Part shown: positions 19,666 to 27,917 of the stretch, piece after piece | How the letters are laid out: each line of letters opens with the position of its first letter | Position numbering within the stretch: position 1 is the first letter of the stretch | NCBI GenBank assembly: GCA_030631415.1 | Contig: DAOVLE010000018.1 | Location: 1-37,745 of the forward strand | From: JAAEQG01 sp023133475 | Lineage (GTDB): Bacteria; Planctomycetota; Phycisphaerae; UBA1845 | DNA length: 37,745 nt | Direction: 5' to 3' | Position numbers and translations under genes: made by a program | The notes under the pieces: model-generated | Database searches by the model: none | Told to the model about the DNA's origin: nothing | The model's input: the letters and a program-made list of their open reading frames with translations, nothing else

Positions 19666-19921
19666 CCCGCTAGCCCAGACTTTTCATGAACGCAGAGACG
19701 CAGAGGGCGCAGAGTTGAGCAGAATAAGAAGCTAGGGGAATGCATTGAGAAAGCTCATATACACAGCGTTAATGAGCGAAGGTATACATTCAGTAAACCC
19801 GTGGGTGTAAAGGCAAGAGGCAACAGGCAACAGGCAACAGGCAGCAGACAGCAGGCAACAGGCAGCAGACAGCAGGCAACAGGCAACGAGGCAGCAAGGG
19901 TAGGGTGGGTTCTACCCGTCG
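19666..19921. repeat. CGCAGAG module and eleven-unit AGGCAAC heptamer array
   Basis: From 19668: GCTAGCCCAGACTTTTCATG, AACGCAGAGACGCAGAGG, then a 60-base stretch with CTCATATACACAGCGTTAATG shared with 15411-15470. ATTCAGTAAACCCGT follows at 19788-19802. At 19811-19887 are eleven exactly in-phase heptamers (AGGCAAG, AGGCAAC, AGGCAGC, AGACAGC variants), followed by a TAGGGTGGGTTCTACCC hairpin. No gene. Confidence 0.88.
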
Positions 19922-20072
19922 CTTGCGCTAGGCCCGGCATTTATGCCGGGTGAGAAGGCCGAACGAAGAATCCCCCCCCGTTCCTCCCCGCCGCCGAAGG
20001 CGGCGGGGAGGAACGGGGGGGAGCAAAAACAACCACTCTAATACCCGGCATAAATGCCGGGCCTAGCGCAAG
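19922..20072 (-). repeat. Triple-hairpin element, copy 2 (151 bp), opposite orientation
   Basis: 30-bp perfect terminal inverted repeats (19922-19951 and 20043-20072), beginning CTTGCGCTAGGCCCGGCATT. The central perfect 23-bp stem is 19973-19995 with 19999-20021, loop GAA on this strand. Spacers show that the element is reversed relative to copies 1 and 3, with the central loop inverted with respect to the spacers. The flank at about 20073-20125 is the reverse complement of that upstream of copy 1. Confidence 0.95.
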
Positions 20073-20245
20073 TCTGCCGCCACAAAACCCACGCTATTTC
20101 GCATACGGGGTTACTGAATGTTTACGGGAGAGTTCGGTTGCTTGAATCACAACTTCCTTACTCTGCATCTCTGCGTCTCTGCGTTCATGAAAAGTCCGGG
20201 CTAGCGCCTGCGGACCATTCGTTCTTATTGCTAAGGAGAGAATTC
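20073..20245. repeat. Flank module shared with copy 1 and a CTCTGCG unit
   Basis: AAACCCACGCTATTTCGCAT and ACGGGGTTACTGAATGTTTACGG repeat, inverted, the flank of element copy 1. At 20160-20205 lies CTCTGCATCTCTGCGTCTCT with GCGTTCATGAAAAGTCCGGGCTAGCG. The last 30 bases carry the ribosome binding site AAGGAG of the next gene. Confidence 0.8.
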
Positions 20246-21637
20246 ATGCACTTGCAAATTCGACACTCTTGTTGCTTGACGAGCATCGGTTGTTTACTGG
20301 TTGGAGCGGTTGTGTTGGCTGGTGGCGCCGGCATCGCATCAGCCCAGAACGGGGTCATCCTCGATCAGCAACTCGATGCCAACAACAAAGGGTACACGAT
20401 AATACGCCTCTGGGGCTCGCATTACGAAATGGGCTACGCCCAGGCGAACCTGCTGGGGGACTACATCGCCCAAGGAGTCAACGAGACCCGGGCCTATCTG
20501 AATATGTTCCATGCCTACGAGTACGTGCGAGGGATCATGGTCTACGCACTGTGGATGCCTCCGGGGATCGAGGATGAGTTCGACGGCATGGTGGATTCCC
20601 TGGCGATTAGCCACCCGTCGGAGAACATCGACGAGTTGGACCTGAAGGTGGCTTGCACCGCGGGTGAATGGTTATACGGTTGTCGTAGCCACACCTGTTG
20701 GGGACGCTACGTCGCCCCGCCGATTCGGACGTTGTCCACCCGCCGGCTCGATTTCCCGACGCTTTACCCCTCGTCGAACCACCACGTACTCTGTGCTCGT
20801 GCCCCTGATGATGGCTCACCATGCTGGGTCAACTTGGGTTGGCCTGGGATCATCACGGCGGCAACGGGTGTGAACGAATTCGGCACGGTGGTCTCGCTGC
20901 ACGACTATTACTGTAACACGGACTACGCCACCGGGCGTATACCGCGGATGGTCGCTTGTCGCTATGCCCTGACCTTTGCCACCGATCCGGACGTGTCCAC
21001 GCACTTGGACACCGTCTACGCCGAGCTGCAAAACTACGAAATCATGACCGGCAGCTTCGTCAACTACTACGCACCTGAAGGGCACGGTGGTGTCATGGTG
21101 TGCAATCCTTATCGGACGGGTTCGGACTTCTACTATCTCCGGACGCCCCAGGAAGCCTGGCATCATGGTGAGGCCATGATTACCACCAACACCTGGACGG
21201 ACGGGACCGAAACGCCGGTGGACGAGGACTTCGGCGCCGACGCATACTATGACGATGAATCCCCCAAGATGCTTCAAAGCCACTGGGACCTGCTGGTATC
21301 AGGTCTGGGGTTGCAACAGCTTAGCGTTGCCTACCGCGCTCGTGGGGACATAACCATCTGGGCCGACGGGCGGTTGGACGATGGCCTTGGCGGGCGAACG
21401 CCGCGTTTGGAGTGGGAATGGTGCGACTTGTTCCTCACTCGTGGCGACTTCGATCACGACGGCGATGTGGACCTCGATGACTACACGGTGTTCACAAGCT
21501 GTTTGGCCGGCCCGAACGTAACGGCTCCGCCGCGGGGGTGCACATCGCAGCAGTTCGATGAAACCGATTTGGACGGAGATGATGATGTAGACCTGGGCGA
21601 CTTCGGCGAGTTCCAGGAGGTTTTCGCGGGAGGATAG
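20246..21637 (+). CDS. Secreted C45-like Ntn-hydrolase with dockerin-like tail
   Basis: 463 aa. ATG 20246 has AAGGAG 7 bases ahead. A signal peptide is cut near ASAQ (residue 33). The catalytic domain resembles the acyl-CoA:6-APA acyltransferase/phospholipase B-like (peptidase C45) group: WGSHYEMGYAQANLLGDYI, then SHTCWG with C151 as the likely nucleophile freed by autocleavage. RRLDF (about 166-170) matches the GRNLDW place, and GWPGIITAATGVNEFGTVVS the substrate-pocket block. Residues about 404-460 hold two Ca-loop segments (GDFDHDGDVDLDDYTVF and TDLDGDDDVDLGDFGEF), a dockerin-like pair typical of planctomycete exported proteins. It probably hydrolyses an amide or ester outside the cell and is anchored or assembled by the tail. 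Substrate unknown. Confidence 0.8.
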   Translation: MHLQIRHSCCLTSIGCLLVGAVVLAGGAGIASAQNGVILDQQLDANNKGYTIIRLWGSHYEMGYAQANLLGDYIAQGVNETRAYLNMFHAYEYVRGIMVYALWMPPGIEDEFDGMVDSLAISHPSENIDELDLKVACTAGEWLYGCRSHTCWGRYVAPPIRTLSTRRLDFPTLYPSSNHHVLCARAPDDGSPCWVNLGWPGIITAATGVNEFGTVVSLHDYYCNTDYATGRIPRMVACRYALTFATDPDVSTHLDTVYAELQNYEIMTGSFVNYYAPEGHGGVMVCNPYRTGSDFYYLRTPQEAWHHGEAMITTNTWTDGTETPVDEDFGADAYYDDESPKMLQSHWDLLVSGLGLQQLSVAYRARGDITIWADGRLDDGLGGRTPRLEWEWCDLFLTRGDFDHDGDVDLDDYTVFTSCLAGPNVTAPPRGCTSQQFDETDLDGDDDVDLGDFGEFQEVFAGG

Positions 21638-21853
21638 CCCAGCGCGGCCGTCGGCACCTGAAATCAGTACTGCGACCGTAAGGGAGCGGCCAATCCAAGT
21701 AGGCCCATCGGTCATTTACGTCCCCCACCGCTAAAGGGGCTGTCGATTTAATCATCCGTGGCGATCCCCAATGTAGCGTCACCCTTTGTGGGTGGCGAAA
21801 AACAAGGGTGCGCCGCCCACGAGGGGCGACGCTACAGACTAAATCGACAGCCC
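21638..21853. repeat. Nested inverted repeat at convergent junction
   Basis: An inverted copy of the CCGCTCCCTTACGGTCGCGG repeat lies at 21665-21691. Then AGGGGCTGTCGATTTA (about 21735-21751) pairs with TAAATCGACAGCCCCT (21842-21857). Inside is a weaker pair, GTAGCGTCACCCTTTGTGGG with CCCACGAGGGGCGACGCTAC. The outer right arm includes the M48 stop codon. Bidirectional terminator is a fair guess. Confidence 0.75.
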
Positions 21854-24100
21854 CTAAAGCGGAGGGCCGTTCATATGTCGCGTGGCTACTGCTTGCTTTG
21901 CCGTATCGGCACCCAGAGTCGGCAGGCCGACGGCGGCTTCGACACCTTCGGCAATCCGCGAGAGTTCGCCCATGACACGGATGTACAGCGAGTTCATGTT
22001 GTCCATGAGGCGTTCGGTGGCCACCATGGTTCCGGTCAGTTCGTCGCTGGCCGGCATGATATCGATCGCGTAACACGCCATGGTGATCCGCCCGCCGGCA
22101 TGCTCAAATGGGTAGGGGAAGTTGGACAGCACCCGGCGGATTTCCGACAATTGCTCATGTTGGGTTCGCACAAGACCCGCAGCCTGATGCATCACAGCCT
22201 CGTCGGGGTCGGTCTCCTCGTCAAAAATCCAGTTCATTGCGTATAAGGGTCTCAGTTCTTTACGCAGGTCCGTCAGCGAATCGGAGAGTGCATGGATGTG
22301 TGTCAGCGCATCAAGGAGCTCATCGCTACGCCGCCGCATTTTGTCGGCCCCTTTGATTCGCCGGGCCACCTGATCGACTCTCAGCAGCGCCAAAGCACAC
22401 TCCAACCGTAAAGTGAGGACCGCCTCGATCTTGGCCAATTGCTCAGCCACGTCCCGTCGAACCTGTTCAACCTGATTCTCAGCTCGCAGAGCCTGCTCGA
22501 TAGTGGCCGACGGCAACTCGAAATCCTTCGGGTCGATGCGGACACCCGCGCGGAGCAGCGTGCGCGCCACGCACACCTTTTGCAACTTCTCGTCGGCTTT
22601 GAAGTATCGCTTGTACAGCTTGCGGATTACCGGCATGGACTTGCCCAGGGCAGTGCGGGCCTGCTTCAACTTGCCCAGGCACTGCTTCGGTGACAACTTG
22701 AACACTTGCGAGTGGCGATCGACGTTGAGCGGGCGGGCTACGGTGAGGCAGCCCTGAAAGTAACGCTCTGCCGCCAACTCGCCTTGCTGCGTTTCTTTGT
22801 GCCGGTGGATGACCGCCTCGGTGGAGATCAGATTTTTGGGGCTTAAATCGGACCCTACCATATCCTGGTAATAGAAAAACGACACATTCCTGCACAAGGC
22901 GTCAAAGTTGTTGAACAACGCCGAAGCCGGCCCCTTGGCTCGAAATATGCCGGGGGTCTGCTCTTTTTCCGCCCGGCGGATGCGGGCCGCGTCGGAAGGG
23001 TGGGTGTCGAACAGGCTGGTCTTGGACTTCTCCACACGCTGCCTGATCTTCTCGCGTGCCGTCCTGGGGATTTCATCGACCTTGGCAATCAGCAGCGCCG
23101 AAAAGTTATCGCCAAGCCGGCCGTCCTTCCAGGACTCCGCAAGTTCGGCATGGACTGCTTCAGAAGCCATATACAGCAGATGCACTCGGAGTATGGATGC
23201 TTTCACGATATCGCTACCCACGACGCGCACCTGGTAGCGGTCGGCGTCGTACTCCATCTGCCTTGACATGCCGCAACTGATTGTGTGACCGATGAACATG
23301 AGGAGCCAGAGTATCTTTCGCGTTACCCAAACAAAGAAGCGTGCGAGGAGAAAGATCAAAGCAACACGTAATTCCGCGGTTCTGGACAACTCGATCAACT
23401 TTTCGTCCCAGACGTCCCGCTCGTAAACCACACGCGCAAACCAGTTATTGACGCGGTAGACGATATAGCCCATCCGCATCCCGAAGCCCTGGGTGAAGTG
23501 GCCTAGTTCATGAGCGAGTATCCCGGCAAACTGGCGCAGCGTCATGCCCGCGACCAGTGGGGCACCGATGGTCAGCACCAGATCACCTCCCAGAAAGCTC
23601 AGAAAGCCTCTGCGAAAACTGGCTGAGGCGTTGATTTCGCAGTTCACATCGATCCGCCGCGGCTTGGCAGCCCTCACCGTTTCACACAGCCGATCAACGA
23701 AAGCGAACAAAACCGGTTCGTTTTCGCGAAGAAATGAAATGCGCTTGTCGCTACGTGCCGTTCGCGCAAAGAGTGGTTTGACCATAAACACCAACAAAAT
23801 GCCGCCGATCACCAGAGGGGCAAGATAAACAACAACTCGAAAGACACCAACGCGCCAAGACCGGCCATGCTCGCCGCCAAGAACCGCGATGTTCTCGGTA
23901 GCGTGATGGAAAAGCCCATACCCCGTCAGCCCGATCAAGCCGATGTAGATCAGCGGCAACACCACCATGACCGCCGCTACAATCAGCAAACCGAGCGGGT
24001 ACAGCGGCGACCTCCACACCCGCTTGATCGGCCCTTCGAAGGCTTCATCCAACCGCTCGACCGAAATGTCGGGCCCGGAGGTGTCGGCTGGTGTGCTCAC
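21854..24100 (-). CDS. M48-family membrane metallopeptidase
   Basis: 748 aa. HELGH at residues 197-201 gives the zinc ligands and catalytic Glu. E283 in MEYDADR is the probable third ligand, in the usual M48 (HtpX/Oma1-like) position. Hydrophobic segments at about 35-63, 87-108 and 245-275 place it in the inner membrane, with a long cytoplasmic or periplasmic helical C-terminal half (about 330-748) that I do not recognise. The start GTG 24100 follows AGGGGGG at 8 bases; a TTG at 24127 is an alternative. M48 proteases remove damaged membrane proteins or trim precursors. The stop TAG (21854-21856) lies in the arm of an inverted repeat. Convergent with the C45-like gene. Confidence 0.88.
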   Translation of the reverse strand: MSTPADTSGPDISVERLDEAFEGPIKRVWRSPLYPLGLLIVAAVMVVLPLIYIGLIGLTGYGLFHHATENIAVLGGEHGRSWRVGVFRVVVYLAPLVIGGILLVFMVKPLFARTARSDKRISFLRENEPVLFAFVDRLCETVRAAKPRRIDVNCEINASASFRRGFLSFLGGDLVLTIGAPLVAGMTLRQFAGILAHELGHFTQGFGMRMGYIVYRVNNWFARVVYERDVWDEKLIELSRTAELRVALIFLLARFFVWVTRKILWLLMFIGHTISCGMSRQMEYDADRYQVRVVGSDIVKASILRVHLLYMASEAVHAELAESWKDGRLGDNFSALLIAKVDEIPRTAREKIRQRVEKSKTSLFDTHPSDAARIRRAEKEQTPGIFRAKGPASALFNNFDALCRNVSFFYYQDMVGSDLSPKNLISTEAVIHRHKETQQGELAAERYFQGCLTVARPLNVDRHSQVFKLSPKQCLGKLKQARTALGKSMPVIRKLYKRYFKADEKLQKVCVARTLLRAGVRIDPKDFELPSATIEQALRAENQVEQVRRDVAEQLAKIEAVLTLRLECALALLRVDQVARRIKGADKMRRRSDELLDALTHIHALSDSLTDLRKELRPLYAMNWIFDEETDPDEAVMHQAAGLVRTQHEQLSEIRRVLSNFPYPFEHAGGRITMACYAIDIMPASDELTGTMVATERLMDNMNSLYIRVMGELSRIAEGVEAAVGLPTLGADTAKQAVATRHMNGPPL

Positions 24101-24540
24101 AGAGCAAGCCCCCCTGACAGAAACCAAAGTGCCTTACGGACACATTTCGGCTCGCTTGTGTCAACAGGATTCATGGCTATTTTTGTAGCGAACCGATTCC
24201 CGACGGTCAAGAAAAAACGCTACCCATCGCGGCCTTGGGTGTGGCCATATTTTGTGGCATCAGGCGGGTGGCCCATCGCTTTAGCGGTGGGGGACGGATG
24301 GCCGCTCCCTTATGGTCGCGGTACTGATTGGTTTGAGTCAGGGCCGCGCGCCGGGTTGCTGGAATCAGCGGGCGGTTTCGTGTATAACGGCGCTGTGCGG
24401 GGGATGGCGAAGGGTGAAGTTGGCGGTTATAGGGCGTGAGTGGCTTGGGGCTTTGGCCCTGAGGAGTGGGGTTCGCGCCCCCCATCGCTAAAGCGGTGGG
24501 GCACCCCTTGTCGAGAGGTTTTTTGTTAAAGGAGCAAACC
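24101..24540. repeat. Divergent gap with CCCATCGCTTTAGCGGTGGG and ACGGTCGCGG repeats
   Basis: No gene seen. CCCATCGCTTTAGCGGTGGG (24272-24291) and its complement-like CCCATCGCTAAAGCGGTGGG (24481-24500) flank a 190-base segment that holds one CCGCTCCCTTATGGTCGCGG copy (24300-24329). The same pairing (TTTAGCGG next to ACGGTCGCGG) recurs at 36071-36136. The promoter of the following gene and that of the M48 gene must lie here. TTAAAGGAG just before 24541 is a strong ribosome binding site. Confidence 0.75.
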
Positions 24541-25581
24541 GTGAAGAATTTCAGGAAAGTGCTCGTGGCGTCAAGTATTCTGTTTTGGGCTGTTGCGGGG
24601 GCTGCTCAGGCCCACGTTGTCGCGGAGGCCCCGGCGGCTGTTGACGCACAGATTGCCGTGGCGGCTTCGAGAATCTACAAGCTCGCCGATGAAAGCACCT
24701 ATCAACACGGATGCCTACCGCCGTGCCTGTGCCCCACGGAGCCGGCATACCCGGTGCGGGGGACGTTCAAACTGACCTCGGCGGGGCAGGAGGAAGGCTT
24801 TGCCATTTATAACATCGCGGATGTGAACTGGTTTGTAGCCACCTATGACGGGGAGCTGCGCATCACCGGGTCCGGTGTCTACCGGGTCAGCCAAGTGATC
24901 GATTGCATACACCAGCTCGAGTTGGACCTGGTTGTGGATGACGGCGAGGTTACCCATTACGACAGCGGGCTGGTGATTGGCGGCAGTGAGTTCCCCGACA
25001 TATCCATCCGTATCGCAATGAACGATTTCTTCTGCCTGGATACGGTCATCACGGTGAATGCCTCGCCGGTGCCGGCGAACCAGATCAGACCGTATTGCCT
25101 GATCCGCGGCTCGACCTATCAGCACGGTTGTTGGCCGCCGTGTCTGTGCCCGCTCTTTGCCGAGCAGGACATGGTGGGTAGTTTCGGGCTGGTTTATTTG
25201 CAGAGCGATCCGCTGTTCACCGAGTATGCCGTGGTGAACGTGCGTTGGCGTGTGCTGCCGTACAATGCCTACGGGGAGATTTTCCCGATCACCGGGTTCG
25301 GCATCTACCGTGTGGGTGGTGAGGTGGCTCCGTTGCAGCAAATGATGTTGGGGCTCAGCGTGGACGGCAACGACCTGACGCACTTTGACAGCGGGCTGGT
25401 GTCCGGAGGAAGCAGCTTGCGGCTCATCGACATTGTGCTCTCGGTCAACGGGATGTTTTGCTACGATCAGGTGGTCCACGTCCGGGCAGTGCCGCGGAAG
25501 CCCTATGCCATTACACCGTCAGCAACCGCCGTCGAAGCACAACCGGGCTCCATAACCAGCGACGCCTTGGAGCTGCATTAG
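24541..25581 (+). CDS. Secreted protein built of two copies of a Cys-containing module
   Basis: 346 aa, GTG start at 24541 with AAAGGAG 6 bases ahead. Signal peptide (residues 1-24, cut after AQA). Two modules of about 122 residues (about 52-173 and 191-314) align throughout: STYQHGC-PPCLCP at the start of each, VNW/VRW, ITG-G-YRV, LTH/VTH-DSGLV-GGS and FFCLD/MFCYD near the end. Each module has four or more Cys, suggesting disulfides outside the cytoplasm. The DNA of the two copies is well diverged, so the duplication is old. I have the impression the STYQHGC..PPCLCP pattern occurs in other planctomycete exported proteins, but I cannot name a family or function. Convergent with the SDR gene. 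Confidence 0.75.
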   Translation: MKNFRKVLVASSILFWAVAGAAQAHVVAEAPAAVDAQIAVAASRIYKLADESTYQHGCLPPCLCPTEPAYPVRGTFKLTSAGQEEGFAIYNIADVNWFVATYDGELRITGSGVYRVSQVIDCIHQLELDLVVDDGEVTHYDSGLVIGGSEFPDISIRIAMNDFFCLDTVITVNASPVPANQIRPYCLIRGSTYQHGCWPPCLCPLFAEQDMVGSFGLVYLQSDPLFTEYAVVNVRWRVLPYNAYGEIFPITGFGIYRVGGEVAPLQQMMLGLSVDGNDLTHFDSGLVSGGSSLRLIDIVLSVNGMFCYDQVVHVRAVPRKPYAITPSATAVEAQPGSITSDALELH

Positions 25582-25661
25582 TCCAAGGTCCAAAGTCCAA
25601 AGTCCAAGGTCCAAGGTCCCGTTGGTTTCTGACTTTGGACTTTGGACCAGGAACTTTGGAC
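25582..25661. repeat. TCCAAAG/TCCAAGG heptamer array with inverted partner
   Basis: In-phase 7-bp units TCCAAGG, TCCAAAG, TCCAAAG, TCCAAGG, TCCAAGG start at the base after the TAG stop (25582-25616). An inverted set (CTTTGGACTTTGGACC, AACTTTGGACTT) follows at 25630-25661 and ends at the SDR stop. The whole convergent spacer is therefore a foldable repeat. Related array at 29552-29603. Confidence 0.9.
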
Positions 25662-26402
25662 TTATCCGCCCACAATGCTTCGCCCGCCGTCCACACGGAT
25701 TATTTGGCCGGTGACGTAGGGGGCGTCCGCGACGAGATAGCGCACTGCCTTGGCGATGTCCTCCGGCGTGCCTGCTCGCTGCAGGGGGACTTTGGCGATC
25801 AGACGCCGGCGGGTGGTGTTGTCGTAATCATCGGGAAAAGCGGCAATGCCGGGTGACACGGCATTGACCCGGACCTCGGGGGCCAACTCGAGTGCCAGGG
25901 CTTTAGTCAAGGCAACCACACCCGCCTTGGCACACGAATAGGCAAGGTGTCTGCCGAACGGCCGATCGGCGGCGATGTCGCAGAGATTGAGGATGCACCC
26001 ACAACCGCCGGACCGTAGATGCTCCGCGGCATGGTGACACATCCCCGCTACAGCGGTGAGGTTAATCCGCATGGTCCGCTCCCATGCCGCGTGGTCAAAG
26101 CCCGCCAAAGCCATAGGGTCAAAAACCGCCGCGTTGTTCACCAGCACATCCAGCCGCCCAAACGCCTCCACACACACCGAGACGATCCTTCCCCAGGATG
26201 TCGGCTGAGAAAGGTCACCTGGGATAAGGTGGGCACGGCGGTTGCATGCTTCGATCTGCCGGAGCAATTGGGCGGCTTCGTCCTGGGAGCGGTTGTAGTG
26301 CAAAGCCAGGTCGCATCCAGCCGATGCCAGCTCAAGTGCAATTGCTCGTCCGACTCTTCTGGCTGACCCGGTCACCAGTGCGACACATCCGTCAAGGCTC
26401 AT
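25662..26402 (-). CDS. Short-chain dehydrogenase, pteridine-reductase-like
   Basis: 246 aa NAD(P)-dependent SDR. TGSARRVGRAIALELASAG (residues 11-29) has the TGxxRR motif of NADPH-using pteridine reductases rather than TGxxxGIG. NNAA (89-92), and Y155/K159 in AYSCAKAG as catalytic pair. The usual catalytic Ser is replaced by Asp (LCDIAAD, D142), as in PTR1/FolM-type enzymes. VTGQIIRVDGGRSI closes the family pattern. It may reduce dihydrobiopterin, dihydromonapterin or dihydrofolate; substrate is inference. ATG 26402 is chosen as the conserved N-terminus. It overlaps the upstream small membrane-protein gene by 11 bases, so the two are probably translated together. Confidence 0.86.
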   Translation of the reverse strand: MSLDGCVALVTGSARRVGRAIALELASAGCDLALHYNRSQDEAAQLLRQIEACNRRAHLIPGDLSQPTSWGRIVSVCVEAFGRLDVLVNNAAVFDPMALAGFDHAAWERTMRINLTAVAGMCHHAAEHLRSGGCGCILNLCDIAADRPFGRHLAYSCAKAGVVALTKALALELAPEVRVNAVSPGIAAFPDDYDNTTRRRLIAKVPLQRAGTPEDIAKAVRYLVADAPYVTGQIIRVDGGRSIVGG

Positions 26403-26670
26403 GGTCAAGCTCCTCGTCCGGTTTGTCGGGGTCATCGAAGCCCGGCGGCTGGTGCATGCTCCAGATGTCCGGGGTGGGTGTGGGCTTGGCTGGTTTATGC
26501 GCCAGCCGTTCTTTGTAGCGCCGGCTCATACGCAGCAGGAGGTAAGTCCCAAACGCCAAAACCAGCAGCAGGATCACCCCGTAGAACAGGGCGGCGTAAA
26601 GCCGGGCAGACTGCTCCAACGCCTGCTGAGCAACTCCGCCGACGTCCACCGGGGCGGATTGCCCGACCAT
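26392..26670 (-). CDS. Small single-pass membrane protein
   Basis: 92 aa from ATG 26670. One clear transmembrane helix (about residues 23-46, ALFYGVILLLVLAFGTYLLL) is followed by a basic stretch (RMSRRYKERLAHK) and a Pro/Asp-rich tail, so the N-terminus is probably outside and the tail cytoplasmic. No family recognised. Its end overlaps the SDR start by 11 bases. A longer frame up to a GTG at 26760 exists, but that extension is read from repeats (GTGTGCG heptamers and a GTGGGTTTCGTTGCG hairpin), so I exclude it. It may be a membrane partner of the SDR or simply an operon neighbour. Confidence 0.6.
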   Translation of the reverse strand: MVGQSAPVDVGGVAQQALEQSARLYAALFYGVILLLVLAFGTYLLLRMSRRYKERLAHKPAKPTPTPDIWSMHQPPGFDDPDKPDEELDHEP

Positions 26671-26685
26671 AGCTGCGCAACTGTG

Positions 26686-26798
26686 GAGTGCGGTGTGCGG
26701 TGTGCGGTGGGTTTCGTTGCGTTTCACCCACGCCATGAAGTTGACGAAGACGTTCCTCACCCCCCATTTTCCATTTTCAATTTTCCATTTTCCATTCG
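26686..26798. repeat. GTGTGCG heptamers, hairpin, and AAATGGA array in the dnaJ 3' end
   Basis: 26686-26706: GAGTGCG GTGTGCG GTGTGCG, in phase. 26706-26730: GTGGGTTTCGTTGCGTTTCA with CCCAC hairpin. 26764-26798: five heptamers of the AAATGGA family on the minus strand, the AAATTGA variant giving the dnaJ TGA stop at 26777-26779. Confidence 0.88.
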
Positions 26799-27757
26799 TC
26801 CCGCGGGTTCTCGTCCAGGGTCTTGGCGAGGTTCTCGAACAGTTGTTTCTGTTCGTCCGTCAGCTTCCTGGGCATCGTCACGCGGATGATTACGATCTGA
26901 TCCCCGCGTTGGCTGGTGTGTCCGCGTGACACCCCTTTACCCCGCAATCGCAGCCTGGCCCCACCGCTGGTTCCGGGAGGGAGGGTCATGGTCATCGTCC
27001 CGTCCAACGTGGGCACATCCACCTTCGCCCCCAAGGCAGCCTCAGCCAGGGTCACCGGCACTTCGATATGAATGTCGTTGCCGTGGCGCTCGAAGTGCTT
27101 GTGCGGCTGCACCGTGCAGACCAGAAACAGGTCGCCGTTGGGGCCGCCGTTTTGCCCCGGATGCCCTCTGCCACGCAACCGGATACGCTTGCCGTTCTCG
27201 ACGCCGGGTGGAATCTTGACGCTTACGGTTTCCTGTTGGCCGGCGGCGTGATTGGGGACCGGCAAATCGATGGTGGTTCCCAGTACTGCCTGCTTGAAAC
27301 TGAGTGAGAGGTTCTGCTCGACGTCGGTGCCGTGTTGGGGCATGGTTGCCTGTTGTCGCCGCCGCCCACCGCCCATGCCTCCCATACGATCGAAAAAGTT
27401 GCTGAACACGCCAGGCCCACCTTGCCCACCACCGCCGAACGCGGCAAAAAGGTCTTCCAAGTCATCAATGTTAATCCGTGAGCCGCCGCCCCAGGAGTAG
27501 ACCTTCTGCCCATGCGGCTGCTGTTGCCACTGGCCCACGCCCGCTCGCCCGAACTGATCGTACTCCCGCCGCTTCTGCGGGTCTTTGAGGGCGCCATAAG
27601 CCTCCTGGACTTCCTTGAACTTGGCTTCGGCGGTCTTGTCGCCCGCATTGCGGTCGGGGTGATACTGCTTGGCCAGTTTGCGATATGCGCGCTTTATCTC
27701 GTCCTGTGCAGCCGACTGTGTGACTCCAAGGATGTCGTAATAATCCCGTCTGCTCAT
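26777..27757 (-). CDS. cbpA: DnaJ-type co-chaperone without zinc fingers (CbpA-like)
   Basis: Stimulates DnaK ATPase and binds unfolded clients. 326 aa. J domain at residues 1-70 with the HPD motif (KQYHPDRNAGD). A Gly-rich region (about 95-135, FGGGGQGGPG, MGGMGGGRRR) follows, then two C-terminal beta domains (GTDVEQNLSLSFKQAVLGTT, VKIPPGVENGKRIRLRGRG, HFERHGNDIHIEVPVTLAEA and GKGVSRG). The CxxCxGxG zinc repeats of DnaJ are absent, so it is type II (CbpA). ATG 27757 is taken rather than an upstream TTG at 27763. The last residues WKMEN and the stop are read from an AAATGGA heptamer array. It is divergent from the nitrilase gene. dnaK and grpE are not in the window. Confidence 0.95.
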   Translation of the reverse strand: MSRRDYYDILGVTQSAAQDEIKRAYRKLAKQYHPDRNAGDKTAEAKFKEVQEAYGALKDPQKRREYDQFGRAGVGQWQQQPHGQKVYSWGGGSRINIDDLEDLFAAFGGGGQGGPGVFSNFFDRMGGMGGGRRRQQATMPQHGTDVEQNLSLSFKQAVLGTTIDLPVPNHAAGQQETVSVKIPPGVENGKRIRLRGRGHPGQNGGPNGDLFLVCTVQPHKHFERHGNDIHIEVPVTLAEAALGAKVDVPTLDGTMTMTLPPGTSGGARLRLRGKGVSRGHTSQRGDQIVIIRVTMPRKLTDEQKQLFENLAKTLDENPRDEWKMEN

Positions 27758-27917
27758 TGGCAAATCACCACCCTGGTGCTGCGTGACACGTCAACTGATG
27801 GGTATGGTTGGGTGCCCCACCCCCAATCCCTTATTCGAGCTGTAACACAGCACCAGCCGATTATAAGTGGGCTCGGAGGTATTGAAAAGCCGCCCCTCCA
27901 TGCGATATGCTGCCCGC

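Noticed and set aside
19922..20072. Insertion sequence or attachment site
   Set aside because: Terminal inverted repeats are clear, but no transposase or integrase gene and no sure target duplication is visible; kept as a non-autonomous repeat only.
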